The notes under the pieces are model-generated. The model was not told where the DNA came from. It was given only the letters and a program-made list of their open reading frames with translations, and did no database searches. From Methylomonas sp. (GTDB lineage Bacteria; Pseudomonadota; Gammaproteobacteria; Methylococcales; Methylomonadaceae), in NCBI GenBank assembly GCA_002928965.1, contig PERU01000002.1, positions 124,001 through 188,000 on the forward strand: a DNA stretch of 64,000 nt, in the 5' to 3' direction. A program made the position numbers and the translations under genes. Positions 25,791 to 33,206 of the stretch are shown piece after piece; within the stretch, counting starts at the first letter, position 1, and every line of letters starts with the position of its first letter.

Positions 25791-26437
25791 TGAGCGAATT
25801 AACATTAATTGAAGGGCTATGCCTTTATCCTACACCGGCTGGTGCATATCAGGCCATAGCGGCACCGGAAGCGGATAAACCCAGACGCTTTTTGCAGCGT
25901 TTACTGCAACAACCGCAAACGCCGGCATTGACCTTGCCCCAGCTTGCTAGGTTGACAGACAGTGACGATGATACTAAAGCCCTGGAGTTACTGCTGCATT
26001 GCCAAAAACTGGGTTGGGTACAAGGCGTTGAACAACCCTTAACTGCACCGCAGGGTGCGTTGGAAACTTTGTTACCTGAACTGTTAAGCCAGATTTCCGA
26101 AACCGGTAAAGTATTGCTGGCTGACGATCAGGGGTTTTATCTGGCCTGTAGTGGTTTTGCCCATGAAGCCGCTGAAGAACTGTCTGCCTTGAGCGCCGAT
26201 TTGGCTACAGTACATAAGCGTCGAAGTGGTCTATTGATCAGGAATCTGGGTATTGCCAGTCATGCTTGGGCCATCGTCGATGCTTTTGGTTGCAGCCAAA
26301 TCGGTTTTTGGCCGTTATTCGTCGGCAGTCAGCAATTTGTATTGGTGATTGCCGGTGTGCCGCACTTCAATCAACCGGAGTTCGTGACATTGGTGTGGGC
26401 TTTAAGTTTACGTTACACAAAAATGGACCCGTCTTGA
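25787..26437 (+). CDS. Roadblock/LC7-like protein with N-terminal extension
   Basis: A 216-residue protein. The C-terminal half (about 100-210) has the roadblock pattern of a strand, ADDQGFYLACSGF, then helix AAEELSALSADLATVHK, then further strands, similar to the domain at 26482 although divergent. The N-terminal half (about 1-85) is unrecognised and partly helical. Roadblock proteins regulate small GTPases such as MglA; the GTPase gene overlaps this one by 4 bp. ATG 25787 and 25790 are both possible. Whether the degenerate domain still binds the GTPase cannot be judged. Confidence 0.68.
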   Translation: MMSELTLIEGLCLYPTPAGAYQAIAAPEADKPRRFLQRLLQQPQTPALTLPQLARLTDSDDDTKALELLLHCQKLGWVQGVEQPLTAPQGALETLLPELLSQISETGKVLLADDQGFYLACSGFAHEAAEELSALSADLATVHKRRSGLLIRNLGIASHAWAIVDAFGCSQIGFWPLFVGSQQFVLVIAGVPHFNQPEFVTLVWALSLRYTKMDPS

Positions 26438-26481
26438 GTAAGACGCAGCAATTTGGATTAATTTGGTAAGAGGTACCTATT

Positions 26482-26844
26482 ATGAAAGCAGAACTGCTTA
26501 CCTCGGTTTTAACCGAGCTTAACGGAACGTCGGCGGATATTGAAGCATCCGGGGTGATTTCCACCGATGGACTAATGATGGCTTCAGTATTGCCGGCCGG
26601 AATGGATGAAGACAGGGTAGGGGCGATGAGTGCTGCCATGCTGTCATTAGGCGATAGGACTGCGCAGGAGCTCAATCGCGGGCATCTGGAACAAGTATTG
26701 ATCAAAGGTAGACACGGTTATGTGTTGATGACTTATGCCGGGGAAGAAGCGGTGTTGACCGTGCTGGCAAAGCCCAACGCCAAACTGGGATTGATATTTC
26801 TGGATGTGCGCCGCGCTGCGGAAAGTATCGCCGAGATGTTGTAA
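26482..26844 (+). CDS. Roadblock/LC7 domain protein (MglB-like)
   Basis: A 120-residue single-domain roadblock/LC7 protein. The fold is clear: an N-terminal helix (MKAELLTSVLTELNGTSAD), strand ASGVISTDGLMMASVLP, helix VGAMSAAMLSLGDRTAQEL, then strands HGYVLMTYAGEEAVLTVLA and the last helix. MglB-like proteins act as GTPase-activating partners of MglA. Here it sits 45 bp after the larger roadblock-like gene and 25 bp before the PAS gene, with AAGAGG before ATG. Probably the direct partner of the GTPase at 25251. Confidence 0.88.
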   Translation: MKAELLTSVLTELNGTSADIEASGVISTDGLMMASVLPAGMDEDRVGAMSAAMLSLGDRTAQELNRGHLEQVLIKGRHGYVLMTYAGEEAVLTVLAKPNAKLGLIFLDVRRAAESIAEML

Positions 26845-26868
26845 CACTAAACGCTGCCGGAGTAAGTC

Positions 26869-27345
26869 ATGATTGCCGATATGAAAGTGGAAGATATTGT
26901 GGGCGACTATCAGGAAGTCAGCCTGCAATTATACGGCTCCATTACACGTAAAATTCTTTATACCCAGATTGAAACCTCTTATCCGGATGGCAAACTGATT
27001 GTGTCAACAACAGATCCCGCTGGCATCATTACTCATGTCAATCGATCGTTTGTGGAAATGTCGGGTTATCGTGAGGATGAATTGCTTGGCGCGCCGCATT
27101 CGATTCTCAGGCACCCGGACATGCCGCCAGTTGCCTTCAAGGATTTGTGGGATACCGTGCAGCGTGGTGAAAAGTGGCAGGGCTTCGTCAAAAATCTGCG
27201 CAAGGACGGTGGCTTTTATTGGGTAAAAGCCACGGTGATTCCGAATGTCCGAGCTGGCAAAGTGGTGGGATTTACCTCGGTGCGGCGAAAGCCCTCCCGC
27301 ACCAAGGTTGACGAGTGCAGCAAACTTTATCCGACACTTTTTTAA
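26869..27345 (+). CDS. Stand-alone PAS domain protein (Aer-type sensor)
   Basis: A 158-residue cytoplasmic protein made of one PAS domain (about residues 40-140) of the kind seen in Aer-like redox receptors: STTDPAGIITHVNRSFVEM, then SGYREDELLGAPHSILRHPD, MPPVAFKDLWDTVQRGEKW and GGFYWVKATVIPN. Such domains often hold FAD or haem; the Trp and Asn in the Aer-like pattern fit FAD, but that is inference. There is no transmitter or HAMP domain, so its output must go through partners, most simply the roadblock/GTPase proteins encoded just upstream. Confidence 0.88.
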   Translation: MIADMKVEDIVGDYQEVSLQLYGSITRKILYTQIETSYPDGKLIVSTTDPAGIITHVNRSFVEMSGYREDELLGAPHSILRHPDMPPVAFKDLWDTVQRGEKWQGFVKNLRKDGGFYWVKATVIPNVRAGKVVGFTSVRRKPSRTKVDECSKLYPTLF

Positions 27346-27357
27346 CAGGGGACGCTC

Positions 27358-28104
27358 ATGTCGTTTCAATTTACTGTCAGTCCCGATTTCACCCCCGATC
27401 ATCTTTCCGGTTGGTATATCTTCAATACCTGGTTGCAAAAACAAACCGGTTTGGCGATTCATCTGGAAATGTACAACGATTTTCACAGTCAGCGATCAGC
27501 CATTCAGGCCAATCACGTTGATCTGATTTACGCCAATCCCTTTGATGCAGCAATGCTGGTCAGAGAAAGAGGGTTCCTGCCCCTGGTTAAAGCCGAAGGG
27601 GCCTCTGACGAAGCTTTGATTGTGGTGAATGCGGCCAACCCTGTAATCGATGTCGCCGAATTACAATCTGGTACGCGAGTGGCGTTCACCGAAGATCCCG
27701 ATGTGCGGCTGATGGGGATGATCATGCTGGAACCTGCCGATTTGGATAACGGCAATATCGTTCCGATCAGTGCGGACAATTATGTGTTGGTAGCGAAACA
27801 GCTGTTAAAAAATCAGGCGGATGTGGGGATTTTCCTGGCTGAAGCCTATGATGATTTATCGGCGATGATCAAGAGCCAGCTGAAGGTTTTGGTCAGAAGT
27901 CAGATCAGTGTGATTCATCATGCGCTGATGATAGGACCCAAATTGCAGGACCAGCGCGAAGATATTCAAAATTTACTGATGAGTATGTCTGCAGATGAAA
28001 AGGGGCAGGGTGTTCTGAAAAATCTGGGTTTCAGCAGTTGGCAAATAGTAGATGATGAAGAAATGGAATTTATGATTGATTTGATGGACACCCTGAATAC
28101 TTGA
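27358..28104 (+). CDS. PhnD-like periplasmic-binding fold protein without signal peptide
   Basis: A 248-residue protein of the phosphate/phosphite/phosphonate-binding (PhnD/type 2 periplasmic-binding) family: SPDFTPDHLSGWYIFNTWL, the ligand-loop DLIYANPFDAAMLV, and LQSGTRVAFTEDPDVRLMG. It starts MSFQFTVSPDF with no signal sequence and no lipobox, so it should remain in the cytoplasm, unlike the usual ABC transporter component. No permease or ATPase gene is nearby. It is 12 bp from the PAS gene, at the end of the GTPase operon, so it may be a ligand sensor domain. Ligand unknown. Confidence 0.82.
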   Translation: MSFQFTVSPDFTPDHLSGWYIFNTWLQKQTGLAIHLEMYNDFHSQRSAIQANHVDLIYANPFDAAMLVRERGFLPLVKAEGASDEALIVVNAANPVIDVAELQSGTRVAFTEDPDVRLMGMIMLEPADLDNGNIVPISADNYVLVAKQLLKNQADVGIFLAEAYDDLSAMIKSQLKVLVRSQISVIHHALMIGPKLQDQREDIQNLLMSMSADEKGQGVLKNLGFSSWQIVDDEEMEFMIDLMDTLNT

Positions 28105-28118
28105 TTAAATCATCCCCC

Positions 28119-28715
28119 ATGCAACAAACGGTTGTGGATTTTTTGCGTCACGGCGAAGTCAAGGGTGCGGCATGCTTTCGCGGCATCACTGATGATCCCT
28201 TGAGTGAACTCGGTTGGCAGCAAATGATGCAACAATGTCAAGGCGGACAGTGGCAGGTTATCGTCAGTTCGCCTCTGCGGCGCTGTCTGGATTTTGCAAG
28301 TCATTTGGCCCTTACAACCCATGTTGAATTGGTCACTGAAATGGGCTGGGTTGAAATGAATTTTGGTGACTGGGAGGGGCTTACCGCTGCACAAATTGGT
28401 CAACAAGATCCTGATGCCTTACATCGGTTTTACTCAGATCCCGTCAGCTTTACGCCCCCCAGAGCGGAAAGTTATCCGCGGTTTATCAACCGGATAGCGA
28501 CCGCCTGGGAACAACTCATTGAAATGTATTCAGGAAAAAACCTGCTGGTTGTGACTCATGCCGGCGTCATACGCACAATCTACACGCAACTGTTGCATTT
28601 ATCAGCGCGACACAGTTTTCAAATCGAGGTGCCGCATGCTTGTTTGACACGATTTAGCTGTTTTGATGATGCAAACGGCAGATTTGTGCAGCTTAACTTC
28701 CATAAGCCGCTCTGA
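28119..28715 (+). CDS. Histidine phosphatase family protein (CobC-like)
   Basis: A phosphoglycerate-mutase-like histidine phosphatase. The catalytic LRHGEV comes near the N-terminus, followed by the CobC-style FRGITDDPLSELGWQQ; the second part has EMNFGDWEGLTAAQI and the second catalytic His in VVTHAGVIRTI. It resembles alpha-ribazole-5'-phosphate phosphatase of cobalamin assembly, but the substrate cannot be fixed from sequence and no other cobalamin gene is here. ATG 28119 gives MQQTVVDFLRHGEV; a TTG at 28101 overlapping the previous stop is the alternative. Confidence 0.82.
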   Translation: MQQTVVDFLRHGEVKGAACFRGITDDPLSELGWQQMMQQCQGGQWQVIVSSPLRRCLDFASHLALTTHVELVTEMGWVEMNFGDWEGLTAAQIGQQDPDALHRFYSDPVSFTPPRAESYPRFINRIATAWEQLIEMYSGKNLLVVTHAGVIRTIYTQLLHLSARHSFQIEVPHACLTRFSCFDDANGRFVQLNFHKPL

Positions 28716-28757
28716 TTACCTATACTGGAAAACCGTTTGTTTTTTGCAGGATAAGGT

Positions 28758-31553
28758 TTGAGCTCCCGCTTTCCTCCCATACATTTAGGCGCACCCGGCG
28801 AAGATATCGGTAAAAAGGATTTATACGATATAGGCTTGCGCTTTAAACATTTTAATCAAAGCCGCCTGCAACGCATGAAAGAGTTTTTGCAGCCGCGCCA
28901 ATATGATTTTTTATACCTTTTACCGCTGCTGTTTCACCAGAATCATCCCTTGATGCCGGGGTTTGTGTCGTCTGAAACACCCGCCGGCATTCAGGATTAT
29001 TCCCCGACCAAACAGACGGTTGATACTGCCAGACAGTTTTCCAAAGGCTATACCTATAAACGGCAAATCTTGAGGACCTATCCCATTCAGGCACTGTTTT
29101 TAATGGGTAGCGTTGGCAGCATGGCTTATTCCAAAGAAAGTGATATTGATATTTGGGTGTGTCATGAACCCAGTTTGTCAACCGCAGAACTCAAGGAATT
29201 ACAGCAAAAAAATCTATTGATAGAAAAGTGGGCGGCATCCTTAAAACTGGAAGTGCATTTCTTTTTGGTCAACAGTGAGCAATTCCGGCAGGGCGTGAAT
29301 ACTCCCATTTCCAAAGAAAGTAGCGGTGAAACCCAACATTATTTGCTATTGGAAGAGTTTTATCGCACGTCGATTTACATTGCCGGTCGCATGCCATTAT
29401 GGTGGATGGTGCCGGCACATCAGGAGAAAAATTACAGCCAATATGTAGCGCATTTGCTGGAAAATCGTTTTGTGTTTGAAAACGAAGTGCTGGATTTTGG
29501 TGGCCTGGAAACCATGCCTCAGTCGGAATTTGTCAGTGCCACACTCTGGCATTTATACAAATCCTTAAGTTCGCCGCACAAAGCGCTGCTAAAGCTGTTT
29601 TTGATGGAAAGCTACGCGGCGGAGTTTCCCGATCCGCAATGGCTTTGCGTAGCCATGAAGCGGCAGATTTATGAAGGCGACTTCGCAGTTGACAGTCTGG
29701 ACCCCTATTTGCTGATTTATGACAAGGTTGATAGCTATTTGCATCAAGCGGGTTCCTCCCAGCGGCTTGATTTGGCCAGAGAATGTTTTCACATCAAAAT
29801 CATGGGCTCATCCGTCGCTTCTCTGGACAGCAAAACCCGCCAATTGCACGATGCATTTATGGGCATGATTGCCAAACGTTGGCATTGGCCCCATGATTTA
29901 CTGACCAATCTGGGTAGCCAGAAATTCTGGGACATCAAAAAAGCCAGTATTGAGCATACGGTGATCCGTGATCAATTGCAGCAGTGTTTGCGGATTATTT
30001 TAAAAATCACCGGAAATCCGTTGGATCATCCCGATCAAAATGCCGATTTAAAACTGTTGAGTCGTAAACTCAGAGCCGCTCTGGATCTACGTCCAGGTAA
30101 GATCGAAGTATTGACCACACGGAGCATGGTGCAGACCAAACCCGACTTGTGGTCGATCGTAGACCTGCCATTGACCGATATGGACAGTATCTGGTGTTTA
30201 TTCGATGGCCGATTGCCTGCAAAACCGATACGGCCTGAACAAGCGATCAAATCTTGTGAAAGCTTGCTGGAGTTATTGGTATGGGCGGTGGTTAATGAGT
30301 TGTATAAGCGCAATGTCAAAGTGCAGATAAACTCAAACACTTACAAAATTCCCGAAACGGATATTTATCAGCTTTTGGCTGAACTGAATACATTTCTGTC
30401 CATGTTTCTGAATGGCAAAAACGCCAATCTGAATGTTTATAAACAGCCTAATCGGTTAATGGCTTCCATGCTGCTGATTAACCTGGGTGAGGCGTTATCA
30501 ATTGATGATAACCAACAGCAATTCATGATGAGCGAACGTTCAGACCCATTGAGTTATGGTGAGAGCCGCCACTGCTTTGTGCAAGGTTTGCAAAAATTGT
30601 CAGTTTCCAGCTGGAGTGAAGTGACTCTGCAACAATTCAATGGTTTGGAAGGAATTTTTTCCTGCCTGATCGATATTTTTAACGATTCTCCGGGGCATTT
30701 ATCAGCCGACAACCTGCGGGTGCTTTGTTATAACCGAGTGCGTGGGCGGAGTATTGCCTTAAGAATCGAGACAATTTTTAACCGTTTACTGGCAAATTTT
30801 GCCGATCCCGCCCAAAAAGCCAATCGTTATATCGTGCCTGCCGCGACCGGATTTTGTTGTTTCAAGTTTCACAATGACGCCTTGGGCTTTTATTTTCTGG
30901 AGCAGCAAGTTCAATTGTTCCAGGAGTTATCCAGCCCCCAGAATCAGTTTTCACCGATAATGTTCGACGATTTTGTGTTTGAACATAGTTACCTTCCATT
31001 TTTGTATCAACATAATTTGCCGGATGCATTACAAATTTTTTACCATGCTACCCGTAAATCGGTGACGGTCTATATTCTCGATGAGAAAGGTTCTCTGTTC
31101 GTCAGGCAGCATGATAATGCGAATCCACGGCATATTCTGGATCACTACTATGTGTTTATTAAAACCCTGCAATTGCAGACCAAACTGCCGGAAAGCATAG
31201 TTATCAAAGGCTATGAAATACAAAAGAATTCGACCGGTGTGGTGTCCTGTCATCCAGCCACTATCAAACAAGGTAATACGGCACTGGATTTGCGGATACG
31301 CATTGTGCTGGATCGCGTAAAAGGTCTGGTGATTTACTGCAACGAACGCAAATTTGATATGGTGGATGCCGATGCGATTCGTGCCTTGAAAAGTCATATT
31401 TTGGGGTTTAGAAAAAGTCATGAAGACTACCCGTTTCATATCACCGAAATCGACGCACCCTTTGAATTATTAGGCATGCAACGCTGCGATCAGGCCCAAA
31501 GTTTGTATTATTTAAACTACAAACAAAAAATTGAGGAAAAATTAAATATTTAG
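28758..31553 (+). CDS. cyaA: Class I adenylate cyclase
   Basis: A 931-residue class I (enterobacterial-type) adenylate cyclase, making cAMP from ATP in the cytoplasm. The N-terminal catalytic domain of the nucleotidyltransferase fold is clear: FLMGSVGSMAYSKESDIDIW with GSVGS at 117-121 and the metal-binding Asp129 and Asp131. The large C-terminal regulatory part follows (to about residue 930), as in E. coli CyaA; length is normal or a little long. TTG 28758 is the start, with AGGATAAGG upstream. It follows the phosphatase gene after 42 bp. It suggests cAMP control near EPS and GTPase genes, though the link is only positional. Confidence 0.95.
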   Translation: MSSRFPPIHLGAPGEDIGKKDLYDIGLRFKHFNQSRLQRMKEFLQPRQYDFLYLLPLLFHQNHPLMPGFVSSETPAGIQDYSPTKQTVDTARQFSKGYTYKRQILRTYPIQALFLMGSVGSMAYSKESDIDIWVCHEPSLSTAELKELQQKNLLIEKWAASLKLEVHFFLVNSEQFRQGVNTPISKESSGETQHYLLLEEFYRTSIYIAGRMPLWWMVPAHQEKNYSQYVAHLLENRFVFENEVLDFGGLETMPQSEFVSATLWHLYKSLSSPHKALLKLFLMESYAAEFPDPQWLCVAMKRQIYEGDFAVDSLDPYLLIYDKVDSYLHQAGSSQRLDLARECFHIKIMGSSVASLDSKTRQLHDAFMGMIAKRWHWPHDLLTNLGSQKFWDIKKASIEHTVIRDQLQQCLRIILKITGNPLDHPDQNADLKLLSRKLRAALDLRPGKIEVLTTRSMVQTKPDLWSIVDLPLTDMDSIWCLFDGRLPAKPIRPEQAIKSCESLLELLVWAVVNELYKRNVKVQINSNTYKIPETDIYQLLAELNTFLSMFLNGKNANLNVYKQPNRLMASMLLINLGEALSIDDNQQQFMMSERSDPLSYGESRHCFVQGLQKLSVSSWSEVTLQQFNGLEGIFSCLIDIFNDSPGHLSADNLRVLCYNRVRGRSIALRIETIFNRLLANFADPAQKANRYIVPAATGFCCFKFHNDALGFYFLEQQVQLFQELSSPQNQFSPIMFDDFVFEHSYLPFLYQHNLPDALQIFYHATRKSVTVYILDEKGSLFVRQHDNANPRHILDHYYVFIKTLQLQTKLPESIVIKGYEIQKNSTGVVSCHPATIKQGNTALDLRIRIVLDRVKGLVIYCNERKFDMVDADAIRALKSHILGFRKSHEDYPFHITEIDAPFELLGMQRCDQAQSLYYLNYKQKIEEKLNI

Positions 31554-32174
31554 TTCTTTGTCAAATTTAAAAACTGCCGTCATGCTCGCCGAGAAGCAGG
31601 CATCCAGTGCCAAGGAGGGTAAGCTTTAATCCATCCCAGAGTACCTGGATTGATTCGCTTCGCGGTCTTCGGCTCCGGTAATCCCCTCGGACCCCATAGG
31701 GTATGTCTGAATGACGAGCGCCTGCCGAAGCTGTCAAATAAGAATTAGGAAAAGGACATAATGACTTCCCAGAATTCGGCTTTTCCGTAGCAGGTTCTCT
31801 ATTCTCGGACAGGCTCCTAGGGGTGATACATTTGAATGAATGTCCCTTTTTCAAAGAAGGATGTTATTTTTGACTATCCCAAGTGAACCACGCTGGGTGC
31901 CAGCATGGTGAGGGGCATTCAGACGGTGAAGTCCATCTCAATCTGCTTGCGCGGCCATTTGCTGGAAGCCGATCTGATCCTGGGCTATGGGTCAATTCTG
32001 GTGATGCAATGGGTCGTCTTTCCGGTTGCCGGTTTCCTTTTAACAGCAATGCCCTGGATAAATTAACCGTTCGGAGGGGTGTTCCTCTGTTAAAATCCAG
32101 CGCGAACTGAGGTTTATCCCTCAACCTATACTTCAATCTTCATTGCCGGAAATAGTCCGTTATCTAAACAAATA
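31554..32174. repeat. 621-bp intergenic region with dispersed-repeat sequence
   Basis: No convincing gene. It begins with the 14-bp TTAGTTCTTTGTCA (31550-31563, overlapping the cyaA stop) shared with 23115-23128, and the next 150 bp have the CGTCAT...GGCATCCAG...ATGACG layout of a REP/MITE-like element: CGTCAT at about 31589 is mirrored by ATGACG near 31711. From about 31860 to 32110 there is a denser GC stretch with short open frames on both strands that I could not assign; it may be a remnant of a mobile element or an unknown RNA. The WecA-like gene begins at 32175. Confidence 0.4.
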
Positions 32175-33206
32175 GTGTTGCTTTACTTCTTATCAATAAC
32201 ACTCGTGGCTTTTTTGTTGACGGGTTTAATCCGTTATTACGCCTTAAAACGTAAGGTTCTGGATATCCCCAATCAGCGCAGTTCGCATACCATCCCCACG
32301 CCACGTGGTGGTGGCTTGGCGATTGTGTTAACCATGATGTTTGCAGTGTTGTCGTTAACATTAACCCAACAAATTGATCAGCGGATATTAGCGCTGTGTA
32401 TGGCCTCAATATTGGTGGCAGGGATAGGTTTTTGTGATGACCATAAACCTGTACCCGCAAAATGGCGATTTTTAACGCATTTAGTGACGGCGTTTTTGAT
32501 TGTCCGGTTATTGGGCGGATTTCCTTTGTTGTTAGTGCCCAGCCCTATGGATGGTTTTTTAAAACGTTTCTTTATCGATCTGAGCTGGATAGGCTATCCC
32601 CTGGCTATTGTTTGGTTAGTCTGGTTTTTAAACTTGTTTAATTTCATGGATGGTACTGATGGCATTGCCGCATCAGAATCTTTGTTTATGTCTTTAGCCT
32701 TGGCGGGCTACAGTTATTATCTGGATCAAACTTTGTTTAATTTGTGTATCTGTTTGGCAGCCGCTACTTTGGGTTTTTTAGTCTGGAACTGGCCCAAAGC
32801 CGGGATATTTATGGGCGATGTCGGCAGTGGTTTTTTGGGATTGTTGCTTGGCGTTTTGATTTTGCTGGCAGCTCAACAAGCCGCAGTGATGTTGTTTTGT
32901 GGTTTGATTTTATTCGGTATTTTTTTTGTCGATGCAAGCTATACCTTGCTGGTGAGAATGTTGAGCAGGCAAAAGTGGTACGACGCCCATTGTTCCCATA
33001 CTTATCAGCGTGCGGCTAAGCAATATGGGCATTTGCCGGTGTTGTTGGCGTGTTGGCTGATTAATCTGCTTTGGTTATTGCCATTGTCTTATTGGGTATT
33101 TTTACATCCCAGTCATGGGTTGGTTGGTTTGTTTATAGCCTACGCGCCTTTACTATTCATGGCTTTTCGCTTTAAAGCCGGTCAGAGGGATTCTGTTAAC
33201 GTATGA
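32175..33206 (+). CDS. Polyprenyl-phosphate sugar-1-phosphate transferase (WecA/WbpL-like)
   Basis: An integral-membrane transferase of the MraY/WecA/WbpL family, which moves a HexNAc-1-phosphate from UDP onto undecaprenyl phosphate and so begins the lipid-linked glycan. Conserved loops are present: TPRGGGLAIV, FCDDHKPVPAKWRF (Asp pair 88-89), NLFNFMDGTDGIAASE and MGDVGSGFLG. About ten hydrophobic helices, 343 residues. GTG 32175 is chosen; TTG 32178 is the next codon. The next gene overlaps in ATGA. Together they look like a WbpL-WbpM pair, which would favour a 2-acetamido-trideoxy sugar as the first residue. Confidence 0.92.
   Translation: MLLYFLSITLVAFLLTGLIRYYALKRKVLDIPNQRSSHTIPTPRGGGLAIVLTMMFAVLSLTLTQQIDQRILALCMASILVAGIGFCDDHKPVPAKWRFLTHLVTAFLIVRLLGGFPLLLVPSPMDGFLKRFFIDLSWIGYPLAIVWLVWFLNLFNFMDGTDGIAASESLFMSLALAGYSYYLDQTLFNLCICLAAATLGFLVWNWPKAGIFMGDVGSGFLGLLLGVLILLAAQQAAVMLFCGLILFGIFFVDASYTLLVRMLSRQKWYDAHCSHTYQRAAKQYGHLPVLLACWLINLLWLLPLSYWVFLHPSHGLVGLFIAYAPLLFMAFRFKAGQRDSVNV

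Noticed and set aside
31567-32136. Short open frames on both strands (31567-31854 and 31864-32136 minus, 31883-32110 plus)
   Set aside because: No domain, no ribosome-binding site and compositions typical of translated repeats; treated as intergenic.
31860-32170. Cobalamin or cyclic-di-GMP riboswitch before the WecA-like gene
   Set aside because: I looked for the conserved core sequences and did not find them.
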